Origin: Synanceia verrucosa | Lineage: Eukaryota > Chordata > Actinopteri > Perciformes > Synanceiidae | Assembly: GCA_029721515.1 (NCBI GenBank) | Contig: CM056556.1 | Coordinates: 4,278,501 to 4,342,500, forward strand | DNA: 64,000 bases | Reading direction: 5' to 3' | Part shown: positions 25,219 to 36,833 of the stretch, in pieces | Numbering within the stretch: the first letter of the stretch is position 1 | Layout of the letters: each line of letters begins with the position of its first letter | Position numbers and translations under genes: made by a program | Notes under the pieces: model-generated | What the model saw: the letters and a program-made list of their open reading frames with translations, nothing else | Database searches by the model: none | Told to the model about the DNA's origin: nothing

Positions 25219-28200
25219 GTGCAGAATAATACAAAAATGCACTATAGTGCAAAAATATGCAAGTAAACTGTAAGCTGCCAAGTAAGAATTTCAAAGTGAC
25301 ATTCACCTATAAAGTGACGTGATGTAATGATGATGATGATGCTTCAAGTGACCAAAAAAATCAGACATTAAAGGTTTCAGAGGTTTTGTCAGTGTCAGTG
25401 TTGCTACGTTGACTCTCCTTCAGTTATGCATGGCAGGCTCATGTGTAGCTTCAAGGTTGCAGACTGCTTAATCTGGTTCTGAATGTGCCATTTGTCTCAC
25501 TTCATGGGGTGTGTTTTCATTTAGTCATCTTCTTTCTCACAGTGCTAATATGTTTACCAAACCTCCTGCGTGGTCTGATGTTCCTCATTGAAATTGTACT
25601 GCAGAGGCATTTGGAATTAAACACTATAACATCGTTTGAAGACTGTAATCGCTCAAATTGACAAATAGCAGTTGGGTAAAAGTGAATAAAACTCACACAA
25701 TACACTAATTGCTCTTCTGTACACCCAATACACCGCCTACTGTAAACAAGCAATGCTTTCTGTTTTTCGTGAGGAACTCAAACTGCCGTCGAGACACCAG
25801 TTGTTAGCCAGTCGTCTTCAGAGGCAAAACTAATGAGAGCGAAATTCAAGGGAATTGCTCTGGGGTCCAATAACACATCTCTACACTTGTTATTCCTCTG
25901 CAGAATTTGTCACCTAGATGGCACAGATGTGACCTTTGCTGTCTGAAAAGGGAAATTGGATTCGAGGCGCATGTTCAACATTGAAACGCCAACGACACTA
26001 TCAGATATTTCACATTTTTGAAAATGGGAGCAGTCAGCTTAGTCATGGCTGTGCAGTGCAGTAATGAGAAAGCAGGGTGGCTCCATGGCTGCACCGTGAC
26101 AAGTCCCAGCGTACCTGGTGCTGCTTTACCTGGTCCCTCAGGTGTTTACATGTCATCAGATCTGGCATTGAGGAGTCCTTCCAGGAATTAATAATGTATC
26201 TGTGCAGAAATATGGCAGGGAGAATTTAGTAAAATGGAAAATGCACAAAAGAACCAAAAACTTAAATAACTTTATACTCACCTTTTAGCAACGACTGGCT
26301 GTGTTGTATTATTACGACTCAAACACCCCTTTTCATCAAGAGGAACCTGGTGCTAGTTCAGTGATGGTGCTTAGTTGGTTCAGCTTGCATTCCTCCTTAG
26401 TACAGGTCGCTCTTCCATTGGCAAGGAGCCCATTCAGAGCCACGTCATTTTGAGCGAGGAAATGCACGAGCAGGAGACACTGAGATTCAGCGGTGATTGT
26501 GGCATGTACAAAAATAAATTTACTAATATATTTCTGTGCTCAAATCTGCATTTGCTCGGTCAAAATCTGTCTGTGTTCACTCAGGAATGTGGCACATACA
26601 ACGCCATATAACTGTTACTAAGCGGAGGTCGCCTATTGTCTGGGTACATCCACGATCACAGTACCGGTGGAACACTATTGATCTGGATTTCATTGAGCAT
26701 CAGTTTGTGCAAAACTTCTGTGTCCATTCAGTACATTTACGATCGAACCAGGCAGTATTTAGTCTTGTTGGTTGCAGTAACTCCGCCCCAAGCCCACGAC
26801 GTAATCGGTGCTTAGCTCTGGACCAGCAAAGTCTTGGTGCTTACCTGGTCCCAGTTTTAAGCACCAGGGGTCGGTACTTAGGTTGTGGAAACACAAAGAA
26901 CTGGTGCTAAGTCAGGCTATGGCTCCGAACCAGCCCTGGAACCACCCCGATGGAAAAGGGGTAAAAGTGACAGGTGTTTATCAGGCAATCCACCACCTAC
27001 TCTGTTCTCTGCTGCACTGAGACAGAAAACACCTATTTGGATAGAAAGCCCTTTCCTTCCTCCACTCTGTCAAACCCCTCCAGTGTCTCTTGTGTGTTCA
27101 CCCTTTAGATTTCATGATGAATGTGCCGTCCTGCATTGCTGAGTTCGGACTTGGTGAGCCCAGGGGAAACCACAAGCTTGTCTGTAGAGTGAGAAGTATG
27201 AGTCTTGTCTCAGTTTGTTGTCAATATGTCACATCTGAGCTAACCACCCTGTTACCAGGAGTTGGATGTTGCCAATGTTTGTGAACACTTTGCAGTACCA
27301 GCTTCAGTCAAGAAGTTAGTTTTCCTCAAACAATGGGCTAATACAACAAAGAATGTGTTTGCATCCGCTCCTTTTGCAAGGAGAAAATGGGTCAGAGTGT
27401 TGCATGATCAAATCCCTGTTTGTTCTGCAGGCGTTTGTCTGCCTCTCGTTAGCGGTAAATCTGGATCATTAAGTTTCATTTCAGGCCGTAACAAAGACTT
27501 CCACACATGAAATGGAAAGATATGCACAGACTTATTGGCGACTCAGTAGATGAGTTTTATTGTAGTAGGGGGCCGACACTCCCCACCCCTTGCTCTCTAG
27601 TGACTGTGTTAGCGCGAGGAGTCAGTAATGAGCGAGCATCACATATAGCCTAGATGTAGAGGAGAAGATACAGGGTAGAAACAAAGTACGAGGCAGAGAT
27701 TGATGATGCTGCTCTTCATTTTCCTGCACAAGGACAGATATGGTAGAGCCTGCAGCCCGAGGTGTGATGCACAGATTCTCTCGTTTGCATCAGCAAAGTC
27801 ACCGAGTGAGAAAATTTGAAATGATACTAATCTCATTTCAAAGGTTTAGAGGATCTTTTAAATGGGCTTTGCATGATTAATGATTACTAAAGCATTTTGT
27901 TGTCAGGAAAACTTTAATTGCTCCATTAAAATCTGTTTGACTTTTATGTTTAATTCAGCAAAGTCATTTTCTTCTGCTCAGAAAACAAGGTTTTTCTCTC
28001 CATCAATAACTGGCTGATCCACACAGTTTTAAGCTTAATGTAATTTTCTGTATGATCAAAGGAAGGTTTGCTCACAGTGAGCAGAACACGTGTCTGCTGA
28101 GCTGCACAGGTAATTAGTCAAATGACATTAACATTGTATTTCTTTTATAAAAGCAGGCGCCTATCTACCTTTTTTCATTTTAGAACTGTGGGATTTACTG

Positions 28201-31200
28201 AGCAGCCTCCAACAGGGTCTAGTTGAACACAATCCTCCTCCCTCTCTGAGTAAAGAAAGTGGAGAATAGCTGAAAGCACCTTGTTGTGTTAGGCGGTGAC
28301 AGCCATGATACCGCTTCTCTCACCATGTGCACATTTTTATTTTTTCCCTCAGACACAGTTTGAGGCCTTAAGCTTTAACTATTAAAGTGAGTGCCTTCCT
28401 TTTGTTGTCATATAACTTGCGCTGCCTGTGAAGATGTACAGCAAGGTTCTGTCAGTGCATGTCATTTCTCCAGTAATAATTACCCCGTATCTGAAGCGCC
28501 TCTCAATCTGTCCTGGCAGTTAGCAAATCCCCACAGGCAAAGCGAACCGCAGGAGAACTAAAGCGCTGATTTTGTATCTCATTAACACATCCAATGAGAT
28601 ATTAATCTCCATCAGACATGGCACAACCCTGAGCATGTTGTTGGGGTTCAGTCAAGAGGAAAATGATTTGCCAGCTCCGCTGAAGGGCACGTTGAAGCTG
28701 TGTGTGCTTGAAGCACAAGTTATTTTAAGATGACAAGACAAAAAAAAGTTTACCTGTAAGTGAGCTGCTGTATGTTCTGTGTACACTTCTCACCATGATT
28801 TAGTTAGTTCATGCAAAAAGGAATCGGTAATCAATCACACTCAAACCTCAAAAATGACAGTAACAATGAATGTACCTGTAGCTGCCTGCTCCAGTATAAA
28901 GATTATCAGAATCAGAAAAAAGTTTATTGCCAAGTAAGTTTGCACAAACAAGGAATTCACCTTGGTGCATGACATATAAACATAGACCTATACACATATA
29001 AACAGGTAAATATAGTGCGGAGATAAGAACTGAAGATGTTTAAGTGACTAATGAATCCAAAAACATTGATTACGTGTTAAAAACAGACAAATACTGTGCA
29101 ATATGGCAGATAAATGAAGGCAAAAACTGCACAGAAGCTTATGATTTATGATTTAAATCATATAATTTAATGCTTTAACTCAGTTAACAGTTCTTCAAAT
29201 GACCTCTTCTAACCAAGGCTTTTTTATTTTTTTTATCTCCAGGTGAGTGAGAATGCCAAGCAGGATCTGAAGGATGGCCTGGCTCTCTACAACTCAGAAA
29301 ACAACATAGGCCTGAGAAATGCCTGGAACATCATCCAGGCAGAGGTGGGCACACCTCACACTGTGCATAACATTTAATGTTAGGAACATTACCATGAGTG
29401 TTCATGTTTTACTAAAATATTCCAGCTGATGTACATCTTGGCTTGGCTGTGGCTTTTAATGTAAGTCAAAACTAGCTGTTGAGTTACGCTACATTGCATT
29501 ATTCTGCACAGTCCTCTAAAGCAAAGGGACTAATTACCATATTTGTTCAAGTTAGTTTGAGGTCTCCCAGGACTGCATTAACTAATTTTGTGTTTGATGT
29601 GTGTGTCGTTCCCAGTGGAAGTGTTGTGGTGTGATAGCGTACACTGACTGGCACGAGGCCCTGAAGGAGAAGGTCGTACCTGACCGCTGCTGTCAGGAGC
29701 ATTACCAGAACTGTGGGCGAAACTCCACAAACATGTTCTGGAACAGGGTGAGTTCACATTATTCGCATTATAATATAAATGCATGTAAAATGTATTTGGT
29801 ATAATGAACTGGATTAAGAGTGATCGTAATATAATTTAGATTCCACCCAAACGGAGCCTTGGCACGTCTATGTGCAGCTGGGTTGATTCCGATGACTGAT
29901 GCAGGTACTAGAGGCTAACGGTGATGCTAACACGCTATCTGTTATAAGTCACAGCAGAGGAGAGGATGGGTACTACCCATTGAAAAATACGACCTGTTAG
30001 TGCCGCATATTACTTAAAAAATGACCACAAAAACACTCAATACTGCTGCAAAGACAAGCAAAATGACCAAAAAACAACAACTTGAAACAACCACAAAGAG
30101 ACACAATAACTAAACTAGAGTTGTGTAGTGTAAATAATAATTATTTTGATGTAGGCACAAACTGACAAACATTATGTACAGGTCAGGATTAATAGATAAA
30201 TATATTCATGTATCTTTATTATGGGTGGGTATTGACAAAGACTTCATGATACGATACATATCGCAATACTTGATTTTGTTATATTGTGATCTATTGCAAT
30301 ATTCTACACTGTTCACTGAAAAATATAGGTACATACAACAGCACATTAACTGTTCACTAGTTTTAAAGTTTTCATCCTGTTGCTGAATTCTAATCATTAT
30401 GCTGGATTTGTTCCCATTATGCGTGAGGCAACAGCCCCTTTTTTCCGGAAAAGCTCGGAGCACAATGCTTACCAGTCTCCCTCCATTACAAGTCTAATCT
30501 GCTATTTGGTCTGGCATGTGGTTTGTCAGCAGGTCCAAAGTAGGGAATTAGAAGCTGTAATATAATTGCCAAAACGAGAATAGGCAGACATTGAGCTGGC
30601 CCATTGGGATAGTGTGGCACTAAAAGCTTGTATGTAATCCTGCCCAGAGGAGACGGCCACACACTATATAGTAGAGCCTTACATGCTGCCTCAGCACCAG
30701 CATTCAAGATGGGCCACCGCTGTGCAGCTGAAACCACCATTAATAGGCCTGTGAGTGACCTGTGAATGAACCCAGGTGGTAATACATTTAAGAGTGAGTG
30801 CACACATCTGTCCATATGGACCACAAGTCTGCATATAAAAGCCATGAGTAATTCACTGGTTTTAACAGCTACTAGGTCATTCCCAGGGTGAACTGGATGG
30901 TTGAGGCTGCAGCTGACATATGATGGGATTCTTCCTCTGCCACATTGAACATGCACTTTTCTTTAGTTGTGTCTTTACAAGCGTTTCTTCTATTTTAGGG
31001 CTGCTTCGAGAAAGTGGAGGAATGGCTGGATGACAACAAGCACCTGCTGGGAACCATAGGCATGGTCATCTTGGTTGTGCAGGTAGGAGGCTTTGTGATA
31101 AATTGTTCTTTCCTTCGTCATTTTTGTGGGTTGCCTGTGTGGCATCATGTCTATAAGACATGCATCCAGTGGCTACTGTCGTCTGCTGAGAAAGTTATTC

Positions 31201-34200
31201 TTGGTGGGCGCTCTGGACACCCACGCATCTTGAAATAGCCAACCCTGATCTTGTCTGGGAGATTCAAAGCCACCTGGCTTTGTGCCTATAGGCTGTAGTC
31301 ATATATAAGGAGTTATCAGAAGTTAAGTGGAGAAACTGAATATGAAGAAGCAGGTATAGAGTCATAGATTAAAGGCGCAGCAGGGAAGATGATAGATATT
31401 CCTCCGATGACACTTTTTTGTCCTAAATTCTGCCTTACATCTATCCCTCTTTGCAGTTCATTTTCCACTTTTTGGAAGTTGTGTCCTAAAAGTGTCTGCA
31501 GACAGAACAAAGCAGAATGTACTCTCCCCAATGCCTAAGCTTAAATGTGACTGCTTGGGTGTTTTTGCAGTTTGTGTTGATTCGCTCTAAAGTAGCAGTT
31601 GTACAGATGTTAGCGAGCTAGCGAAGCACCAATCGAGTGTGTAGAGAGAGTCTGCACTGTGTTTGTGTGACAGCTCAGACTCTGATTTCAGAGCTAGTCA
31701 GGAACTTCTGCTCTTTCTCTTTTTCTTTGAGCGTCATGGAGCCATAAAGCTACGACGGAGTAATAGGGCCACATAAATTTCACAGACTTTGCGAATAAAG
31801 TCATTATTTACATGAATAAAGTAAGAAATTTACGAGATTAAAGTCATCATTTACATGCATGAAATCATTATTTACAAGAAAAAAGTTGTAAATTTAGAAT
31901 AAAGTTATAAAATTACAAGATTAAAGTCATTATTTATGAGAATAAAGTCATTATTTATGAGAATAAAGTCATTATTTACAGGAACAAAATTGTAAATTTA
32001 CGAGATTAAAGTCTTAAATTTACAAAATTTATGTCATATATTTTCAAGTGACGCTCAGGTACTTCCATTTGTCTGTCATGATTTGATTTATCAGCACATC
32101 AGCTTTTCCACCAGATGTGGAAAAGATTATTTGGAACATATCAACTGTGTTGTTATTCACAAACTGAAAAAAATGAGCTTGAAACAGGGTTCCCACGGTT
32201 CCTTAAAAAGTCTTAAAATGTCATAAATTTAAATCTGCGGAATTAAGGTCTTAATTTGTCTTAAATTTACCGTAATTCGCTGTAGGTTTTTAATTTTCCG
32301 ATGGTATGTTTACTGCCAACTGGGAAAACACAGAATTCAGAGATTTACACAAAGTTCACTTTGTTCTTGAAAGTTGTGAACTTAAAGTTGTACAAAAAAG
32401 TTAAGTGTTATGCCTTCAATTTATATCGTTGTTGTAAGTGTTAAAGGGCTGAAAAATAATTTAATTAAAAAAAAAAAAAAAAAAAAAATTTTAGGAGATT
32501 AATCTATCTGATTTTGTTTTCCCTGCTAAATATCAATATCAGCATCGGTCTCAAAAACTCCATATTGGTCGGGCCTTACAATAAATTAACTCATTTCTAC
32601 CAAAGCAATTGGAAATTTTCATTTTTTGGTCTTAAATTGTATTTGTTGAGGTCTTAACTCATTGAGCGCCGGCCGTTTTATAAAACAGAAAGTGCCTTGT
32701 GCCAGCATTTTTGCCCATTTTGAGTCATTTTTTAAGACCTTGCGGGAGACTGCAATCGGTGACCCGCTGCCAAAAAAACACTTTGACGTATTATTATGTC
32801 GATGGCACTCAAAGAATTAAAAAGGTCTTAAAAAGTGTTAAATTTGACTTTTACAATGGTGCAAGAACCCTGTGAAAGCAGGTGAAGTGGGAGCTCTTCA
32901 GTTTGCTGATCCACAAATCCACAGTTCATCCAGATCAATGTGGCCTCGCCATGAAATCTCTGTGTTGAGTTTCGTAACATTCCTCACATTTCAAATGTCC
33001 TTTAGGGGTAGATGTTGCTTGAGCTTCTGTTCAGGTTCGTGGCTGCACTGAGAGGAAGTCAGCATTGCTGCATATATCGGCCGACTTCAGATCGCTGTGT
33101 ATTCTCGACAAGGTCACACTCTTCTCAGATGCTCACATGCATTTATTCAAAGTCAGCGACTCTCTCCTCTCAATCTGACACTATCTTTTCCCTGGCTGTT
33201 CGCACACACAGCATGCACATGCAGAACAGCGGCAAACACTGGCACTGTTTGGAGACTGATAAAGCCTTCTGGCAGAATTAAACCTCAACACATCGACTCA
33301 ACTGACATTAATTTTAATGATCTTTCTCACTCACACACACTGACACAGAGTCAGGTAAGAGGTGGAGAATCGAAGTGCAGACCCTGAGCTGTCAGATTAG
33401 CAGACTTGAAGTCAAGTGTTGGGACGTGGAGAGGAGCGTCATGAAAAGATGATGCCCCCATGAGTCTGCAGTGTTTCATGATAGCCAGAAGCACGTAGGA
33501 CTGGCTTATGAATGATTTAGACTAGCAGTATGTATATGTGAGAATCTGGCAAAAGCCTATATGTGTAACTTCATCCACAATAGTTGCAGAAATCTCAGCT
33601 GTGTTTAGATATTTTTAAGCCGGGATGGATGATGGAGCTTTGAATGGTCCGGAAGGAGCGACTGTCACACCGTCTCACTCAGCCTGAATGAAGCAGACAA
33701 CCAGAGCCACATGTAAATAATTGGCTTGGTTTTTCATTGGTTCAAACTCCCTCTTAGCTGGATGTGTTACCTCAGATGGCTCTTCACGTTTTGATTGACA
33801 GCGGCTTAAGGTAGCATTTTCTCCGAAGCGGCCCTGTGAATTAGGCTTTGACTGAAACTAAAGGAAGAGAATCAGCAGCTTTCCCAGGCTAATCACATCC
33901 CGTAGGAATCCCCGGTGGAGCCTATTGGCAGGAAGTCCACGTAGCCTTTTCAGTAAAGACCATGCACCGTACAGTACTTTGCCGTTTCCCTGCCATCCCA
34001 ACTTTGCCAGATAATGGTTTTAGGATCAGCCTTGTGACTGTTTGATGTAGAAGTATCAGGGGTAATGGAAACTTCAAAGAGATAGCCAGCTACTTTGATT
34101 CAGTGGCATCTCAATTTACCTCATTGACTTAATGCTTGTGCACGCTTTACATTTTCTTTCCATCACAAAGATGCCAGAGCTCGTTTGAAGGCCGAGCGAG

Positions 34201-34436
34201 AGTGAATGAAAATGTGTTCGTGCCTCTCTGCAGGATTTACACTGCATCAAAAACTCATTGCAGCCCGAGGCGTCAGCATCAAAAAGACCACACAGAGACA
34301 CATGCATATGTTACACCAAACATATGGACACACAGTCACTGTCTCCCTCTGCTCTCGTCCACAGCTCCTGGGCATGGCGTTCTCCATGACGCTGTTCCAC
34401 CACATCCACAGAACAGGGAAGAAGTACGATGCTTAG
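18140..34436 (+). CDS. tspan9: Tetraspanin-9-like, six exons, N-terminal exon missing
   Basis: Exons 18140-18331, 21573-21647, 29243-29344, 29616-29747, 30999-31082 and 34365-34436 join in phase 0 throughout and encode 218 residues plus TAG. The product is a four-pass membrane protein: the end of TM1, a small extracellular loop (SFATFSPSFPSLSAAN), TM2, an inner loop GCLGAIKENKCLLL, TM3, a large extracellular loop with the CCG signature, PDRCC, NCG and GC (six cysteines), TM4, and the tail HIHRTGKKYDA. With the missing ~21 residues the length would be 239, the usual TSPAN9 length. The similarity to vertebrate TSPAN9 is strong, including the final KKYDA, and clearly better than to TSPAN4, whose tail differs. 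The known family role is organising tetraspanin-enriched microdomains with integrins and glycoproteins at the plasma membrane. Which fish ohnolog (a or b) it is cannot be decided here. Confidence 0.93.
19041..19060 (+). repeat. (GTT)n short microsatellite
   Basis: This is a short run of GTT triplets in the intron. It lies inside a chance open frame, where it gives runs of Cys or Val codons. Confidence 0.8.
19888..20010 (+). repeat. Dispersed repeat fragment of the gttagcttagc family
   Basis: This sequence has the gttagcttagcttagcgc motif, an aaacaggaaaca stretch, and an end rich in cactaattaacaca. It resembles the block shared by 40821-41372 and 43111-43625 (tagcttagcacaaaaa...ggaaacag). It is probably a fragment of an abundant teleost interspersed repeat. 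The element class is not certain. Confidence 0.5.
20015..20325 (+). repeat. AT-rich repeat with LINE/SINE-like 3' tail
   Basis: An AT-rich run is followed by T-rich sequence and ends in a cactgtcatataatgacagtaaag stretch (20280-20304), then ttttgatttgatta. This resembles the terminal part of fish non-LTR elements, where a transcript end like atgacaataaag is followed by a short simple repeat. The class is inferred from memory of such tails. Confidence 0.4.
20899..20928 (+). repeat. A-rich low-complexity tract
   Basis: A run of A followed by repeated GAAAA units. No element could be attached to it. Confidence 0.7.
21539..21567 (+). repeat. (CT)n microsatellite serving as polypyrimidine tract
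   Basis: About 14 uninterrupted CT repeats end five bases before the AG of the tspan9 TM3 exon acceptor (21571-21572). The repeat therefore forms the pyrimidine tract for that splice site. Confidence 0.93.
21573..21647 (+). CDS. tspan9: tspan9 exon: TM3
   Basis: 25 codons in phase 0, encoding the hydrophobic third membrane span and ending FFVYSDK. The acceptor is ctgacag and the donor is aag|gtaagt. The 75-bp length equals that of the matching exon of the tspan33-like gene in this window (50211-50285), as expected for a conserved tetraspanin exon. Confidence 0.96.
24834..25165 (+). mobile_element. TTAA-flanked MITE copy, right-truncated
   Basis: This copy starts at TTAA (24834-24837) with ctctttcagtgccagccg and follows the family consensus through the tract ctgaaaacactgaatagctc to gtataccgtctcttta. 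It is then cut off by a TA microsatellite and the right terminus is missing. Confidence 0.85.
25168..25218 (+). repeat. (TA)n then (CA)n microsatellite
   Basis: About 19 TA repeats grade into CA repeats. The run begins exactly where the MITE at 24834 loses its consensus. Confidence 0.95.
28904..29105 (-). repeat. Retroposon-like 3' fragment (reverse orientation)
   Basis: The sequence has the tcagaatcagaaaaaagttt and attgccaagtaagtttgcac motifs and an aaggaattcaccttggtg stretch. Read on the minus strand this ends in ttctgattctga. This pattern is common at the 3' end of teleost LINE/SINE copies. The class is from memory. Confidence 0.5.
29243..29344 (+). CDS. tspan9: tspan9 exon: start of large extracellular loop
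   Basis: 34 codons in phase 0 from VSENAKQDLKDGL to NAWNIIQAE. The acceptor is tatctccag and the donor is gag|gtgggc. It encodes the first helices of the large extracellular loop, up to just before the CCG motif. Confidence 0.95.
29345..29615 (+). other. tspan9: tspan9 short intron before CCG exon
   Basis: A 271-bp intron with no repeats or frames of interest. The acceptor is gttcccag. Confidence 0.9.
29616..29747 (+). CDS. tspan9: tspan9 exon: CCG and PDRCC part of large loop
   Basis: 44 codons in phase 0 containing KCCG, YTDW, PDRCC and NCGRNST. These give five of the six large-loop cysteines, which form disulfides in this family. NST is a potential N-glycosylation site. The acceptor is gttcccag and the donor is agg|gtgagt. 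Confidence 0.96.
29748..30998 (+). other. tspan9: tspan9 intron, CCG exon to TM4 exon
   Basis: This is a 1.25-kb intron. It contains a gatacgatac-type repeat fragment near 30.2-30.3 kb. The 30486-30956 stretch has a 156-codon minus-strand frame with no recognised family and is rejected as a gene. Confidence 0.85.
30222..30335 (+). repeat. MITE fragment of gatacgatac family
   Basis: The run gggtgggtattgacaaagac, then acttcatgatacgatacata and tattgtgat, matches the 471-570 sequence almost word for word (gggatgggtattggcaagga, acttcacaatacgatacgca). The two are copies of one dispersed family. Confidence 0.75.
30999..31082 (+). CDS. tspan9: tspan9 exon: end of large loop and TM4 start
   Basis: 28 codons in phase 0. 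It opens with GC, giving the last large-loop cysteine, then a charged helix EKVEEWLDDNKHLLG and the first half of TM4 (TIGMVILVVQ). The acceptor is tattttag and the donor is cag|gtagga. Confidence 0.95.
31791..32035 (+). repeat. Minisatellite of ~20-bp units
   Basis: Repeated variants of aataaagtcattatttac and gagattaaagtcttaaattt run for about 245 bp. The same unit occurs inverted at 52838-52945. Confidence 0.85.
32461..32490 (+). repeat. A-rich homopolymer tract
   Basis: About 20 consecutive A residues lie inside the CAGGGTTC MITE. Confidence 0.85.
32654..32820 (+). mobile_element. TTAA-flanked MITE, internally deleted, nested
   Basis: TTAA occurs at both ends (32654-32657 and 32817-32820) with termini ctcattgagcgcc and gatggcactcaaagaa. 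It is only 167 bp, so most of the ~495-bp family consensus is deleted. It is inserted within the CAGGGTTC element. Confidence 0.85.
34365..34436 (+). CDS. tspan9: tspan9 last exon: TM4 end and C-tail
   Basis: 23 codons plus TAG at 34434-34436. It encodes LLGMAFSMTLFHHIHR and then TGKKYDA, the tail characteristic of TSPAN9. The acceptor is gtccacag. Confidence 0.97.
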   Translation, partial: LLGMAFSMTLFHHIHRTGKKYDA

Positions 34437-34677
34437 CCTTGGGGGGGAGGCCCCCCACTGGAGAGGAGCCGCACTGCCTGATGGGATAAGACTCTGATTA
34501 AAACACCCCCCTCCCCTCCTCACTTTACCCCCCATCCACACCTCCATACCTTCTGTACAAATTCCCGCTCAGTTCTGCTCTCATCTTTCATTTTGCCAAA
34601 GAGTAACACAACTGGAAGAGAAGGGACACCTACTTTTGGCAAAGAAGAGATTTGTCACTCCTCTTCTATTTTATTGT

Positions 34678-34698
34678 CTTTTTTTTTTTTTTTTTTTG
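34678..34698 (+). repeat. Poly(T) tract
   Basis: A homopolymer run of about 20 T in the putative 3' UTR. Confidence 0.8.
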
Positions 34699-36109
34699 CT
34701 TGGACTAACAATTTGCTGGAAGGAATGACAGACTTTGAGACAATGACTTAACTAATGCCCGCCCACCCACTCTGAGGCAAAGAGAACATATGAAACTGAA
34801 ATATTATACTACCCTCCACCTCTTGTGGAGTTTCTTTTTCCTCAATGATTTAAGTCAATCCCCCTCTTTTCACTTGTAAATGAACAAAGTTCCAACATGG
34901 CATGCTAGTTTTCTACTTTACTGATTTACCTTTGTCGTCGAAAATGTCAAACGTCTCCATTTTTTTCTTGTTTTAGTTTTTCTTATATGTCATCGACGCT
35001 CCTAAGGGATGGAAGTGTTGAACAGATCAGTGCAATGAGCTCTCAGATGTGTGTCTGAGGTTGGATTTGATGTGACGCTGCTGCACAGGGACACAATGGC
35101 GTTTAATGTAACCCAATGATTCTTCATTTTTTCATTTGGCTATAGAGATTTGGGTAAAGTGAGCATGATGGAGGAACGTCATGTCAGCACGAGAAGCTGT
35201 CAGTGGATTTATTTTACACAGAATTCTGCAGTACCCTCTAAATAATACATTATAATGCACTAATCTGCCTGTGAACGCACACTCACAGACACAGTGTGTA
35301 CTGCCACACAGCAGCAGTGTTGCCCCTGTGAGACAATATAAAGGGTGTGAAATAGCTGTTTATTAGGACTCCGCCAAGAGATCTGGGTGATGTAGTTTCC
35401 CCCCTTCGCGAATACAGACTGAAATATGTGTGTGTCACCACGTGGGTGTGTTTTATCACATTGTCCAAGCTGCAGAGGGAGGAAAAAAAACAGCACATAG
35501 AAACATCGAACAAAGCAAGGGCACAAGGGGCAAAAACAGAGCAGACATGTTGTCTCTCAGCTACCATCAATCGAGTCAGCGGAGGCGGCTGCAGGCTTTC
35601 TCTTCTATATTCCTGAGATCTCATCCATTTGCTGTCCTCACTATTACTCTATCTGGCTGTCAACTCCCCCACCCATTTTTTTCCACCCCAATTTTCTTAA
35701 CCACATGTCAGAAAGTGGTGAGCTTTATCCTCCATACTTACACACAATAGTTCTGCTGACATTCCTGCTCATTGCACAGTTAGTCCGCTTTGCATCTTCA
35801 CTGATTTTTACATAAGCTCCCTTTTGCTCGCAGTCACAGTGGAGGGGATGGTGGGAGTGTGGGAGGATCAGAGCTGAGACAGATAGGTATGGCAGCATGC
35901 CCTATAGGACATGTCTGCGTATGTCTGTTTACTGCTGATTCGCCACAGGAGGCCTGAGCATCTGCCTCCTTAAGGCTGCTGTGGTGACTTGAATAACATG
36001 TCCTACAGGCTGTGAGCGTTCGAGAAGTGGATTGTTTACGGATTATTTCATTTTAGTCATTTGGTAGTGATTGTTTTGTCATCAGTTTTGATGACATTGT
36101 GTTCACCAA

Positions 36110-36115
36110 AATAAA
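36110..36115 (+). promoter_or_regulatory. tspan9: Candidate poly(A) signal AATAAA (proximal)
   Basis: AATAAA lies about 1.7 kb after the tspan9 stop, just before the MITE at 36171. It is a possible short 3' end for tspan9. Confidence 0.35.
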
Positions 36116-36170
36116 GGCAGACAGGTTGTGACCAGGTTAGCTACAGTTTTATTCAGAATACAGAAAGTGA

Positions 36171-36833
36171 CGCCTAATTTCCACTGGATGCAGAACGACA
36201 CCAACGTCCGTCATGTCTGTCATCTGTCAATAGGAAAGTACAGACAAATTACAGTAATGAAGAAAACAATATACAGCAGCAGAAGTAATAATAGTAATAA
36301 ACAAATATTTGCAATATGTACTAAAATAACAAAGCAGGACAAATATATTTGTGATTGCAATGAAATGTTGATTATACACAATTTTTAGATGACTAATACC
36401 CACTTTATCCACCTGCTGCAGCTCTGCCGGAGAGCTGACATCACGAGAACAAGATCTCGCTGAATAACAAGATCTCGTGAATTCACGTATAATCATATAG
36501 CAGGTTATAGCGGATCGTCAGTGAAAGAGAACCACCCTGTGTCCACTGAGGAGAAGAAAATCGACCCACCGCGAACACGGATTATTTTATTTTGAAAATA
36601 AACCGGATGTTTTATTTTGTGTCTGTACACCACTTCCTGTTCCACATGATCTGCTCTGTGCTGAATTCCTGCACCGATGTCCGACAAAAGAAGCTCTGTC
36701 GATTTCTTTCAGCAGGCATCGGCACATGGGCGGCGTTGCGCGTTCAGTGGAAATCGACACATTGATTTGAATGGAAACGTATGGGGTCAGACAAAACTTT
36801 GGCGTCGTTCTACATCCACTGGAAATTAGGGGT
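36171..36833 (+). mobile_element. MITE with ~28-bp terminal inverted repeats
   Basis: The left end cctaatttccactggatgca is inverted at the right end as tacatccactggaaattagg, with agaacgac and gtcgttc continuing inward on each side. The inner part from 36411 matches 10591-10911. No protein is encoded. The superfamily cannot be named. Confidence 0.8.

Larger units (their letters stand above)
21648..29242 (+). other. tspan9: tspan9 intron after TM3 exon
   Basis: This is a 7.6-kb intron. It contains a truncated TTAA-MITE with a TA/CA microsatellite (24834-25218), GAT triplet runs near 24376 and 25330, and a retroposon-like fragment near 28.9-29.1 kb. The open frames at 22651-23007 and 26536-27284 have no recognisable family, lack splice context and are treated as chance. 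Confidence 0.8.
32185..32872 (+). mobile_element. MITE with CAGGGTTC termini (host of a nested MITE)
   Basis: The termini are CAGGGTTC at 32185 and GAACCCTG ending at 32872, a perfect 8-bp inverted pair. The pentamer tgaaa flanks both sides. The inside consists of cttaaaatgtcataaattta-type sequence shared with 44494-44925 and 54526-54656. The interior from 32654 to 32820 is a separate TTAA-MITE insertion. The ends look hAT-like, but no 8-bp target duplication is evident. Confidence 0.75.
31083..34364 (+). other. tspan9: tspan9 last intron
   Basis: This is a 3.3-kb intron. It holds a minisatellite of aaagtcattattta units near 31.8-32.0 kb and a nested pair of MITEs at 32185-32872. The 33.0-34.3 kb part looks unique with only chance frames. 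Confidence 0.85.

Noticed and set aside
30486..30956. 156-codon minus-strand frame
   Set aside because: The longest frame in the window, but it lies in a tspan9 intron, shows no recognised domain, and has no supporting splice or promoter context. It may be inside an unnamed repeat.
34136..34489. 117-codon frame overlapping the last tspan9 exon
   Set aside because: It is an out-of-frame shadow of the real exon 34365-34436, whose reading frame ends GKKYDA.
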